Shown: piece by piece, positions 15,383 to 23,141 of the stretch
How positions within the stretch are numbered: position 1 is the stretch's first letter
Layout of the letters: each line of letters opens with the position of its first letter
DNA from: Galactobacter sp.
GTDB taxonomy: Bacteria; Actinomycetota; Actinomycetes; Actinomycetales; Micrococcaceae
NCBI RefSeq assembly: GCF_022712295.1
Contig: NZ_JALAGT010000064.1
Span: forward strand, 1 to 27,950
Direction of reading: 5' to 3'
Length of the DNA stretch: 27,950 nucleotides
Notes under the pieces: generated by a model
What the model saw: the letters and a program-made list of their open reading frames with translations, nothing else
Database searches by the model: none
What the model was told of the DNA's origin: nothing
Translations under genes and position numbers: made by a program

Positions 15383-17389
15383 TCAGATCAGCCCACGACG
15401 CTTCAGCAGCGGCTCGGTGCTCGCTGCTCGGCCACGGAAGGCATTGTAGGACTCCAGTGCATCGCGCGTGTTGCCCCGCGCCAGCAGCTCACGCCTGAAC
15501 GTCTCGCCGGCCTCGCGAAGTGAAGGCTGCTCCTTGAACCATTCCACGGTGTCGGCGTCGAGGACCTCGGCCCAGAAGTAGCTGTAGTACCCGGCCGAGT
15601 ACCCACCGTCGAAGATGTGCTGGAAGTAGCCGGTGCGGTAGCGCGGAGGCAGCTGATCCGGGTGGAAGCCGTGGTCGGCCAACACCGTGGCCTCAAAAGC
15701 CAGGGGGTCCTCGATCACCTCATCCGGGGCCAGCTGGTGCCAGGCAAGGTCGAGCAGGGATGCAGCAAGGTACTCGGTGGTGGAGAAGCCCTCGCCCCAG
15801 GTGGTGTCCTTCTGGAGGTCCGCCACGAGGTCGGCGGGCAGAGGTTCCCCGGTCTCGACATGGATCGCGTAATGGGGCAGCACCTCGGGATGGAAGGCCC
15901 ACATCTCGTTGACCTGGCTGGGATACTCCACGATGTCCTGGGGCACGCTGGTTCCCGCCAGTGAAGGGTACTTGGCCTCGGAGAAGAGTCCGTGCAGCGC
16001 ATGGCCGAACTCGTGGAAGAGGGTATTGACCTCGTCCAGGGTGACCAGAGCGGGCTCGCCTGCGGCCGGCTTCGGAATGTTCAGGTTGTTCGTGACCACG
16101 GGCTTCTGCCCCACCAATGATGCGCCGTCACGCAGGGAGTTCATCCACGCGCCGCCGCGCTTGGTGGGCCGAGCAAAATAATCGCCGATGAAGAGTCCCA
16201 ACCCGGAACCGTCCGCATCGAACACCTCCCACACGCGTGCATCCGGATGGTGCACCGGAAGATCAGGCCGGGCCTTGAAGGTGAGTCCGTAGAGCAGATG
16301 CGCGGCCCGGAACACGCCGTCCTCGATCACCCGGTTCAGCTCGAAATAGCCGACCAGTGCGGACTCGTCCACGCCGCCCTGATCGGCGCCGAGCGCTTCG
16401 AGTCCACGGGCGCGATCCCACGGCTTCACCGGCGTTCCCTGCCAGGCCGCGATGGCCGCATCCTCACGAGCAGCATTGGCCAGAGCCGGGTCGACTGCCG
16501 AGCTCAGCAGCGCCTGCACCTTGGACAGGTCGCTTTCGGAGCGCTCGGCCAGGACCGCCTCTGCATGATGTTGGAACCCCAGTAGTCGGGCTCGCTGTGC
16601 ACGCAATTGTGCGATCTGCGGCGCCAACGCCAGCGTTCCTCCGTCGTCAGCGGAACCGCGGGACACGGAGGATTCGTACAGCTTGCGCCTCGACTCCGCG
16701 TGGGTCAGTTTCGCGAGCGCCGGCTGGGAGCTCGGCAGGATCAGCGTGATGCGGTGGGTGTCCTCATGTCCGACGGCCGCTCCCGGCTTCTCGACGCGCG
16801 TCGCCGCGAGCTGGGCGGGGGAGAGGCCTGCGGCCTCGTCCTCGGTGAGCTCGACCGCAGCCGCGTTCAGGTCATCACTCACCGCCTGGCCGAAGGCTGT
16901 GGTGAGCTTCGAGATCCGAGCGTTGAGCTCCTTCAACTCCTCACGTGCAGAGTCGGAGAGTTCGGAGCCTGCCAGCTTGCGTTCCAACAGCACCTGCTCA
17001 GCCAACCGTGCATCCTCACCGGACAGGCCGGATAGATCAACCTGCGACAGGCGGGCCGAGAGCTCGGGGCTGAGCAGGATCGCGTTCCAGTGGGTGTTCA
17101 GCAGCGGCTCAATGGTGGTCTCTGCCCGCTTCATCTCCTCCGTTCCGTGCGACGGGATGATGTTGAACGCGGTACTCACCGCGCGGGCGAGAACCTGCCC
17201 GGAGAGTTCGAGAGCCACGAAGGTGTTCTCGAACGTGGCCGGTGAGGCATCCGAGGCAATGGCGGCAACCTCCTGTGCGTGCGCCTCGATGCCCTCCTTC
17301 ACCCCGTCGATGAGGTCCTCCGCCGTGATGGTGTCCAGGTGCGGCAGCTCGTAGGGAAGCTCTGAGGCAGAAGTGAAGACACTGATCAT
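15383..17389 (-). CDS. M3-family zinc oligopeptidase (Dcp/oligopeptidase A type)
   Basis: A 668-residue cytoplasmic metallopeptidase of family M3 (thimet oligopeptidase/peptidyl-dipeptidase group), which trims short peptides. The zinc motif is HEFGH at 459-463 in LFHEFGHALHGL, and the third ligand is expected in the following VEYPSQVNEMW segment. The long helical N-terminal half and the C-terminal YSAGYYSYFWAEV...FRRELLARGNT are family features. The start ATG 17389-17387 is the best in frame, but its GGAGG lies only two bases upstream, an unusually short gap. The signal-free N-terminus (ISVFTSASELPYELP) indicates a cytoplasmic location. The SecD-P1-like gene follows 30 bases downstream and may be in the same operon. 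Confidence 0.95.
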   Translation of the reverse strand: MISVFTSASELPYELPHLDTITAEDLIDGVKEGIEAHAQEVAAIASDASPATFENTFVALELSGQVLARAVSTAFNIIPSHGTEEMKRAETTIEPLLNTHWNAILLSPELSARLSQVDLSGLSGEDARLAEQVLLERKLAGSELSDSAREELKELNARISKLTTAFGQAVSDDLNAAAVELTEDEAAGLSPAQLAATRVEKPGAAVGHEDTHRITLILPSSQPALAKLTHAESRRKLYESSVSRGSADDGGTLALAPQIAQLRAQRARLLGFQHHAEAVLAERSESDLSKVQALLSSAVDPALANAAREDAAIAAWQGTPVKPWDRARGLEALGADQGGVDESALVGYFELNRVIEDGVFRAAHLLYGLTFKARPDLPVHHPDARVWEVFDADGSGLGLFIGDYFARPTKRGGAWMNSLRDGASLVGQKPVVTNNLNIPKPAAGEPALVTLDEVNTLFHEFGHALHGLFSEAKYPSLAGTSVPQDIVEYPSQVNEMWAFHPEVLPHYAIHVETGEPLPADLVADLQKDTTWGEGFSTTEYLAASLLDLAWHQLAPDEVIEDPLAFEATVLADHGFHPDQLPPRYRTGYFQHIFDGGYSAGYYSYFWAEVLDADTVEWFKEQPSLREAGETFRRELLARGNTRDALESYNAFRGRAASTEPLLKRRGLI

Positions 17390-17410
17390 GGCCTCCACTC
17401 TATGTGTCGC

Positions 17411-17416
17411 TAGAAT
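17411..17416 (+). promoter_or_regulatory. Probable -10 box of the yebC-ruvC transcript
   Basis: TAGAAT in CGCTAGAATGAG, 100 bases before yebC, in the region divergent from the M3 peptidase. The -35 is not obvious. A weak LexA-like half match, CGAAC-GACA-GTTA, is at 17495-17507 close to the yebC ribosome site. Confidence 0.45.
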
Positions 17417-17516
17417 GAGTTGCAGGTGTGCGCGCGAGGCCGCGGCCGATGAGACCGCGATGCCCCTGCTGCGCAACAGGTAGAGACAAGTTGACGAACG
17501 ACAGTTAAGGAAACCG

Positions 17517-18281
17517 ATGTCCGGTCACTCCAAGTGGGCCACCACCAAGCACAAGAAGGCCGCGATCGACGCCAAGCGCGCCAAGGCCTTTGCTCAGTTC
17601 ATCAAGAAGATCGAGGTCGCCGCGCGCGCCGGTGGCGCGGACCTGTCCGGTAACCCGGGCCTGGAGTTGGCGGTCGCGAAGGCCAAGAAGGCCTCTGTCC
17701 CCAACGACAACATCGACCGTGCCGTCAAGCGTGGCGCCGGTCTGACCGGCGAGGTCATCGACTACACCGAGATCATCTATGAAGCGCGCGGCCCGCAGGG
17801 CTCCGCGCTGCTGGTGGAGTGCCTGACGGACAACAAGAACCGTGCCGCCTCCGATACTCGCGTTGCCATCACCCGTAACGGCGGAACCATCGCCGACCCC
17901 GGTTCCGTGACCTTCATGTTCAACCGCAAGGGTGTCGTGGTGGTTCCCAAGGAGGGCGGGCAGGACGAGGACTCCCTGCTGGAGGCCGTGCTCGAGGGCG
18001 GCGCAGACGCCGAAGAGGTCCAGGACCAGGGTGACGCCCTGGCCATCATCTCCGAGCCCACGGACCTGCGGGCCGTGGCCCAGGCGCTGGACGCTGCAGG
18101 TATCGACTACGAGTCCGACGAGGTCGAGTTCGTGCCCACCATGAAGGTGGATCTGGACGCTGACGGTGCCCGCAAGTTCCTGAAGCTCGAGGAAGCCCTC
18201 GAGGAACTCGACGACGTGCAGAACGTCTACTCCAACGTGGATATCTCCGCTGAGGTGTTGGCGCAGCTCGAGGAGGACTGA
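17517..18281 (+). CDS. yebC: YebC/PmpR-family protein
   Basis: A 254-residue member of the YebC/TACO1 family, historically annotated as a transcriptional regulator and more recently linked to translation of difficult proline-rich stretches at the ribosome. The hallmark N-terminus SGHSKWATTKHKK is complete, and length is standard. ATG 17517 has AAGGAAA just before it. The gene lies three bases upstream of ruvC, a conserved actinobacterial arrangement. Which of the two proposed roles applies here cannot be judged from sequence. Confidence 0.96.
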   Translation: MSGHSKWATTKHKKAAIDAKRAKAFAQFIKKIEVAARAGGADLSGNPGLELAVAKAKKASVPNDNIDRAVKRGAGLTGEVIDYTEIIYEARGPQGSALLVECLTDNKNRAASDTRVAITRNGGTIADPGSVTFMFNRKGVVVVPKEGGQDEDSLLEAVLEGGADAEEVQDQGDALAIISEPTDLRAVAQALDAAGIDYESDEVEFVPTMKVDLDADGARKFLKLEEALEELDDVQNVYSNVDISAEVLAQLEED

Positions 18282-18284
18282 GCC

Positions 18285-18914
18285 GTGGCCCTGCGGGTGG
18301 TCGGGGTGGATCCCGGCCTGACCCGCTGCGGGCTCTCCGTCGTCGACGTCGACCAGAACCGCAGTGCGGATCTGGTCGACGTGTGCGTTGTGGGCACCGC
18401 TTCCACGGTCCCGTTGGACGGTCGCATCCTGAAGATCGCGGACGAGATCGACGGCTGGCTGGATCGGTACAAGCCTGACACGCTGGCCATCGAGCGCGTG
18501 TTCACGTACACGAATGTCTCCAACGTGATGGGCACGGCGCAGGCCATGGGCGTGGTCATTGCCGCGGCGGCCCGCCGCCGGATCCCGGTGGGTCTGCACA
18601 CTCCCACCGAGGTCAAGGCCGCAGTGACGGGCAATGGCCAGGCGGACAAGGCACAGGTGACCACCATGGTCACCAAGATCCTGAAGCTCTCGGCCCCACC
18701 CAAGCCGGCCGACGCCGCGGACGCCATCGCGATCGCGCTGGCCCACGCGTGGCGCGGTGTGGCACCCGGCTCTCATGCCGCCGCGTCGAGCACCAACAGG
18801 GGAGGCATGACCGCCGCCCAGCGCGCGTGGGCCAAGGCCCAGGCGCAGGCCAAGGGCAGTTCCAAGCGAGCGGACGAAGCCCGGTTGCGCGCCTTGGCGC
18901 GCAAGCGCGGCTAG
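18285..18914 (+). CDS. ruvC: Holliday junction resolvase RuvC
   Basis: A 209-residue endonuclease that cuts Holliday junctions. D9 in GVDPGLTRCG is the first catalytic acid, IERVF holds the glutamate, and the C-terminal ADAADAIAIALAHAW supplies the last aspartates. GTG 18285 follows GAGGAGG near the yebC stop, with three bases between the genes. Compared with the usual length of about 170-190 residues it has a basic, Ala/Lys/Gln-rich tail (about residues 165-209, including KAQAQAKG), probably disordered. The stop TAG overlaps the upstream edge of a promoter-like region serving ruvA. Confidence 0.97.
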   Translation: MALRVVGVDPGLTRCGLSVVDVDQNRSADLVDVCVVGTASTVPLDGRILKIADEIDGWLDRYKPDTLAIERVFTYTNVSNVMGTAQAMGVVIAAAARRRIPVGLHTPTEVKAAVTGNGQADKAQVTTMVTKILKLSAPPKPADAADAIAIALAHAWRGVAPGSHAAASSTNRGGMTAAQRAWAKAQAQAKGSSKRADEARLRALARKRG

Positions 18915-18936
18915 TATGATTAGAAGACCTGTTCTA
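18915..18936 (+). promoter_or_regulatory. SOS-like promoter of ruvAB: -10 box abutting a LexA-type box
   Basis: TATGAT (18915-18920) is followed at once by TAGAAGACCTGTTCTA (18921-18936). The second element fits GAAC-N4-GTTC in seven of eight defined bases (GAAG-ACCT-GTTC) and has symmetric TAGAA/TTCTA flanks. A LexA dimer here would cover the transcription start. It lies between the ruvC stop and the ruvA start. Confidence 0.6.
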
Positions 18937-18968
18937 ACTTTGTCTGACGCATCGGAGTTCAAGCACAC

Positions 18969-19604
18969 GTGATTGCACAACTCACCGGGACGCTCGCCAC
19001 TGCCACCCTCAATACGGCCGTCGTGGATGTGGCGGGCGTGGGATACCTGATCCACACCACGCCACGTGCGTTGGCTGGGATGCGGCAGGGGGATACGGCC
19101 ACGTTCCACACCTCCCTCGTGGTCAGGGAGGACTCGCTCACCCTCTTCGGCTTCGACGCGCCTCGGGATCGTGAGACGTTCGAGGTGCTGGTCTCGGTAC
19201 AGGGCATCGGCCCCAAGATCGCCTTGGCCATCCTCGCCGTTCACGAATCCGAGGCCGTGGCCAGAGCGGCCCACAACGAGGACATCAAGGCCTTCACCCA
19301 GGTGCCAGGCATTGGACCCAAGGGCGCCCAGCGCATTGTGCTCGAACTGAAGGGCAAGCTGGTTCCCACCGGTGAGGACGGACAGGCCCCCACGGTCGAA
19401 GCCCCCGGAGAGGCGGAGGATGAGCGCCTGGCACAGGTCACGGAGGCCCTGGTGGGCCTGGGGTGGAGCGACAAGGACGCGGGCAAGGCCGTGAAGGCCA
19501 CCATCAAGGCCCAGCCGGAACTCGAGGACGCGCCGATGCCGCAGGTCCTGCGTTCGGTGCTCTCCGGCATCGGCCGGGGCCTCGGCTCCAAGGCGGGACG
19601 CTGA
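18969..19604 (+). CDS. ruvA: Holliday junction branch-migration protein RuvA
   Basis: A 211-residue DNA-binding protein that tetramerises on Holliday junctions and loads RuvB. Domain I is the OB fold (MIAQLTGTLATATLN; GVGYLIHT). Domain II has two helix-hairpin-helix motifs (VQGIGPKIALAIL and VPGIGPKGAQRIVLELKGKL), and domain III, which binds RuvB, follows an acidic linker (ALVGLGWSDKDAGKAV). GTG 18969 is chosen because the OB fold begins there; GGAG is about 11 bases upstream. ruvB begins one base after its stop. Confidence 0.97.
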   Translation: MIAQLTGTLATATLNTAVVDVAGVGYLIHTTPRALAGMRQGDTATFHTSLVVREDSLTLFGFDAPRDRETFEVLVSVQGIGPKIALAILAVHESEAVARAAHNEDIKAFTQVPGIGPKGAQRIVLELKGKLVPTGEDGQAPTVEAPGEAEDERLAQVTEALVGLGWSDKDAGKAVKATIKAQPELEDAPMPQVLRSVLSGIGRGLGSKAGR

Positions 19605-19605
19605 G

Positions 19606-20652
19606 ATGGTTGAGGACGCTGCCAACCAACAGGATCCCTCACGGCACCTGATGGACTCGCAGTCCGAACCGGAGGAGCGGGCCCTCGAGGCCGCGATGCG
19701 CCCCAAGAACTTGGACGAGTTCGTGGGGCAGGCCCGGGTTCGCGAACAACTCTCCTTGGTGCTGGAGGCCTCAAGGCTGCGAGGTAGAACCGCAGACCAC
19801 GTGCTGCTCTCCGGCCCTCCCGGCCTGGGCAAGACCACGCTGGCGATGATCGTGGCTGCGGAGATGCAGGCGCCGCTGCGCATCAGTTCAGGTCCGGCCA
19901 TCCAGAATCCGGGCGACCTCGCGGCCATCCTCTCGTCGCTGACCGAGGGGGAGATCCTCTTCCTCGATGAGATCCACCGGCTCTCCCGCCCGGCGGAGGA
20001 GATGCTCTACCTCGCCATGGAGGACTTCCGCGTGGACATCGTAGTGGGTAAGGGCGCAGGCGCCACCGCCATCCCGTTGGATCTACCACCCTTCACCTTG
20101 GTGGGGGCCACGACCCGCGCCGGGCTCCTACCCGGCCCGCTCCGGGACCGCTTCGGTTTCACAGGGCACCTGGATTTCTATTCCACCGAGGAACTGGAAC
20201 TGGTGTTGCGCCGTTCCGCTGTGCTGCTGGAGATGTCCGTGACCTCCGACGGCTTCGCCGAGATCGCGCTGCGTTCCCGGGGCACCCCGCGTATCGCCAA
20301 CCGACTGCTGCGTCGTGTGCGGGACTGGGGTCTGGTTCACCGGCAGGAGCGCATCGACCGTGCCGCAGCCGCGGCCGCGCTGGACATGTACGAGGTGGAC
20401 GAACGCGGCCTGGACCGCCTGGACCGTGGTGTGCTGGAGGCGCTGTGCACCAAGTTCGGCGGAGGGCCGGTGGGATTGTCAACGCTCGCCATCGCCGTGG
20501 GCGAGGAGACAGAGACCGTGGAGGAAGTCGCCGAGCCCTTCCTGGTTCGTGAGGGCTTGCTCGGTAGAACTCCTCGCGGCCGCATCGCCACCCCGGCCGC
20601 CTGGGAACACCTGGGGCTGACCCCGCCGCGGGAGCAGGGGACCCTGCTCTGA
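19606..20652 (+). CDS. ruvB: Holliday junction branch-migration ATPase RuvB
   Basis: A 348-residue AAA+ motor that drives branch migration with RuvA. Walker A is GPPGLGKTT at 70-78, Walker B is LDEIH at 120-124, sensor 1 is GATTRAG, and the arginine-finger region is GPLRDRFG. The C-terminal winged helix follows (RTPRGRIATPAAWEHLGL). ATG 19606 is one base after the ruvA stop; an internal ATG at 19651 would still keep the whole AAA+ core, so the first 15 residues are less certain. Confidence 0.98.
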   Translation: MVEDAANQQDPSRHLMDSQSEPEERALEAAMRPKNLDEFVGQARVREQLSLVLEASRLRGRTADHVLLSGPPGLGKTTLAMIVAAEMQAPLRISSGPAIQNPGDLAAILSSLTEGEILFLDEIHRLSRPAEEMLYLAMEDFRVDIVVGKGAGATAIPLDLPPFTLVGATTRAGLLPGPLRDRFGFTGHLDFYSTEELELVLRRSAVLLEMSVTSDGFAEIALRSRGTPRIANRLLRRVRDWGLVHRQERIDRAAAAAALDMYEVDERGLDRLDRGVLEALCTKFGGGPVGLSTLAIAVGEETETVEEVAEPFLVREGLLGRTPRGRIATPAAWEHLGLTPPREQGTLL

Positions 20653-20721
20653 CCGTGCGCGGCGCTGAGCAGTTCGAAGGGCATGCGGTTCCCAGGGCAT
20701 TATCAGCACCCTGATCACGCA

Positions 20722-20746
20722 TGAGGTTCACCTCAGTAGGTATAGT
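20722..20746 (+). promoter_or_regulatory. yajC-secD-secF promoter with palindrome beside the -10 box
   Basis: TATAGT at 20741-20746 is a good -10 box. Five bases upstream, in the -35 to -10 spacer, is TGAGGT-TC-ACCTCA (20722-20735), with six-base arms that match perfectly. No good -35 hexamer is seen. A protein on the palindrome would touch RNA polymerase directly. Confidence 0.55.
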
Positions 20747-20771
20747 TGATCCTTGGTGTGCCGTGTTCCTC

Positions 20772-20807
20772 GAATCAAGGTTTGAAGCAAGGTTTGAATC
20801 AAGGTTG
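20772..20807 (+). repeat. Three 12-base tandem repeats in the yajC leader
   Basis: GAATCAAGGTTT (20772-20783), GAAGCAAGGTTT (20784-20795) and GAATCAAGGTTG (20796-20807), adjacent without gaps and differing at one or two bases. They lie between the likely transcription start (about 20753) and the yajC start, so they would be in the 5' untranslated RNA. No function is known to me. Confidence 0.85.
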
Positions 20808-20850
20808 CACGGACGAAGTAATCGACACGACGACAGGTACGGGATACAAC

Positions 20851-21246
20851 GTGACCTACAGCACTCTGCTCGCTGCTGATAAGGAAGCCGCCGGCGGCTT
20901 CAACCCCATGATGATCGTCCTCTTGCTGTTGGTGGTGCTCATGATCTTCATGATGTTCCGCAACCGCAAGAAGGCCCAGGCGCAGCAGGAGGAGAAGAAG
21001 ACCAAACTGCTGCCGGGCGCCAAGGTGATGACCACTGCAGGCATCTTCGGCACGGTCAAGTACGTTGACCTGGACGAGAACAAGGTGACCTTGGAGACCG
21101 CTCCCGGTCAGACCATGGTGTTCCACGCTCAGGCGATCTCCACCTTCGTGGATGATCAGCCGGCCGAGGCAGCTTCCCTGGCGGAGACCACTAAGCCGAC
21201 CGAGAACGACGGCAACCAGGACGACGGCGAGGCGCCGCGCGCCTGA
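20851..21246 (+). CDS. yajC: Sec translocon accessory protein YajC
   Basis: A protein of 131 residues with one membrane helix (about 20-37, MMIVLLLLVVLMIFMMF), a basic RNRKK stop-transfer sequence and the YajC domain (KLLPGAKVMTTAGIFGTVKYVDLD). It associates with SecDF and the SecYEG channel. GTG 20851 is chosen because an upstream extension would translate the leader repeats and matches nothing in the family; ATG 20908, at the membrane helix itself, is an alternative. The acidic C-terminal tail (TENDGNQDDGEAP) is typical. secD follows after a strong hairpin. Confidence 0.94.
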   Translation: MTYSTLLAADKEAAGGFNPMMIVLLLLVVLMIFMMFRNRKKAQAQQEEKKTKLLPGAKVMTTAGIFGTVKYVDLDENKVTLETAPGQTMVFHAQAISTFVDDQPAEAASLAETTKPTENDGNQDDGEAPRA

Positions 21247-21257
21247 CCTGAAGGCTC

Positions 21258-21294
21258 CGGGCACCGATCGTGACCACGTCGCGGTCGGTGCCCG
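21258..21294 (+). terminator. Strong hairpin between yajC and secD (attenuator or partial terminator)
   Basis: Outer arms CGGGCACCGA and TCGGTGCCCG (10 bases) extend inward through further pairs, including wobbles, to a five-base loop, giving a stem of about 16 pairs. It begins 12 bases past the yajC stop and is followed by TCTGTT rather than a real T-run. Confidence 0.6.
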
Positions 21295-21337
21295 TCTGTT
21301 CGCCTGAATCGGCTTTCAATCAAGAACTAGGATCCTC

Positions 21338-23140
21338 ATGGCATCAACCGCCCCCGTACGTCACGCGCGTTCGTCGCTGCTGTGGCTGGGCATCATCAAC
21401 GTCGTGCTCTTCGCCGTACTCGTGCTCGGCGTGGCTCTGGGCAAGACCGGATTCGCCCCCAAGCTCGCCCTCGACCTCGAGGGCGGCACAGAAATGATCC
21501 TCACACCGCAGCTCACCGACGGGTCCAACAAGGCCATCCCGCAGGACGAACTCAATCAGGCCGTGAGCATCATCCGCGAGCGTGTCGGAGGCGCAGGTGT
21601 TTCCGAATCCGAGGTCTCCACGCAGAACGGCCGCAACATCGTCATCTCGATGCCGGGCGTTCCCAGTGACAGGACCCGCAACCTGATCACCTCCTCGGCG
21701 CAGATGCAGTTCCGCCCCGTGTTGACGGCCGTCCAGAGCCTGGAACCGGTCGCGAAGGATGAACGCACTGCCGAAAAGGACCTTCCGGATCCGTCTGCGA
21801 AGCCCAAGAATGCCTACGATCCCAACTGGATCACAGCAGACCTGCAGAAGCAGTTCGAGGCGTGGGACTGCGCAGCGGAGGCCAAGAAGACGCCCCGCAC
21901 GCAATTCGAGGACGATGAGGCCGCCATCGGCTGCGAAGCCGATACGGGTACGCGCTACATCATGGGTCCGGTCGAGGTTCCGGGTAAGGACATCAAGACC
22001 GCCAACTCCGGCCAGGCCACCAACTCTCAGGGCTACAACACCGGCCAGTGGGCCGTGAACCTCGAGTTCAACAAGGAGGGCCAGAAGAAGTTCAAGGCCG
22101 TCACCCAGAAGCTGACGCCGTACTCCGAGGGGGATCCGCGCAAGCAGTTCGCCATCGTGCTGGACGGGGCCGTGATCTCAGCTCCGAACTCCAACGCGGT
22201 CATCACCGACGGCAAGGCCCAGATCACCGGCAGCTTCACTCAGGAGTCCTCGAAGGCTCTCGCAGAACAGTTGAAGTACGGCGCGCTGCCGATGAGCTTC
22301 GAACTCCAGTCGGAGACGCAGGTCTCGGCAACGCTGGGTACCGCGCAGTTGAAGCTCGGCCTCATCGCCGGCCTGATCGGCCTGGTGCTCGTGGCGGGGT
22401 ACTCGTTCTTCCAGTACCGGCTCCTGGGCTTCGTGACCATCGCGTCACTGGTCATTGCCGGTGTGCTGACCTACCTGGCCATTGCGCTGCTCGGCTGGAG
22501 CGCCAACTACCGATTGTCCCTGGCAGGCGTGGCCGGCATCATCGTGTCGATCGGTCTGACAGCGGACTCGTTCATCGTCTACTTCGAACGCATCAGGGAT
22601 GAGTTGCGAGACGGACGCAAGCTCACCGTGGCCGTGGCCAACGGTTGGCAGCGTGCACGCCGCACCATCATGGCCTCCAAGGCCGTGAACCTGTTGGCCG
22701 CCGTGGTGCTCTACTTCGTGGCCGTGGGCAACGTGAAGGGCTTCGCCTTCACCCTGGGTCTCACCGCCGTCGCCGACCTCATCGTGGTCTTCCTGTTCAC
22801 GCACCCCACTCTGGTGTTGCTGGCCAAGACGAAGTTCTTCGGTGAAGGCCATCGGGCCTCGGGCCTGGATCCCACGCTGCTCGGTGCACAACCGCTGTAC
22901 CTGGGAGCCGGTCGGATCCGGACGCCGAAGGCGGCGGACTCGGACGAGTCCGCGAACTCGGCAACGTCGCCCGCGTCGTCGGGCACTGCCACCAAGGCCA
23001 AGACCAAGGCGCGAGGCGCCGCCAAGGAAGCCGAACGGCGCATGACCATCGCCGAGCGCAAGCGTACGGAGGAACTGGCCAGGCGTGGCAACGCCGGCGC
23101 CAAGAAGTCCACGGACACCGACAAGAACGAGGAGGCCTGA
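21338..23140 (+). CDS. secD: Protein translocase subunit SecD
   Basis: A 600-residue membrane protein that with SecF uses the proton gradient to help release exported proteins. The first helix is at about 13-34, followed by the large extracytoplasmic P1 domain (about 35-335, with LALDLEGGTEMIL at 43-55), then five helices from about 338 to 490. The functional membrane aspartate lies in GLTADSFIVYFERIRDE, the actinobacterial form of this motif. The C-terminus (about 505-600) is a long Ala/Lys-rich charged tail. ATG 21338 has AGGA just upstream. P1 contains two cysteines (C178, C199) that recur in the lipoprotein encoded at 14648-15352. secF begins one base after the stop. Confidence 0.98.
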   Translation: MASTAPVRHARSSLLWLGIINVVLFAVLVLGVALGKTGFAPKLALDLEGGTEMILTPQLTDGSNKAIPQDELNQAVSIIRERVGGAGVSESEVSTQNGRNIVISMPGVPSDRTRNLITSSAQMQFRPVLTAVQSLEPVAKDERTAEKDLPDPSAKPKNAYDPNWITADLQKQFEAWDCAAEAKKTPRTQFEDDEAAIGCEADTGTRYIMGPVEVPGKDIKTANSGQATNSQGYNTGQWAVNLEFNKEGQKKFKAVTQKLTPYSEGDPRKQFAIVLDGAVISAPNSNAVITDGKAQITGSFTQESSKALAEQLKYGALPMSFELQSETQVSATLGTAQLKLGLIAGLIGLVLVAGYSFFQYRLLGFVTIASLVIAGVLTYLAIALLGWSANYRLSLAGVAGIIVSIGLTADSFIVYFERIRDELRDGRKLTVAVANGWQRARRTIMASKAVNLLAAVVLYFVAVGNVKGFAFTLGLTAVADLIVVFLFTHPTLVLLAKTKFFGEGHRASGLDPTLLGAQPLYLGAGRIRTPKAADSDESANSATSPASSGTATKAKTKARGAAKEAERRMTIAERKRTEELARRGNAGAKKSTDTDKNEEA

Positions 23141-23141
23141 A

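Noticed and set aside
17495..17507. LexA box at the yebC ribosome site
   Set aside because: CGAAC-GACA-GTTAA matches only one half well, and the outer bases do not fit. Kept only as a weak note.
17505..19928. An 807-codon open frame on the minus strand
   Set aside because: It lies opposite yebC, ruvC, ruvA and ruvB, all strongly recognisable. Long antisense frames are normal in GC-rich codon use.
20772..20807. CRISPR-like array
   Set aside because: The three 12-base units have no spacers and no cas genes are nearby.
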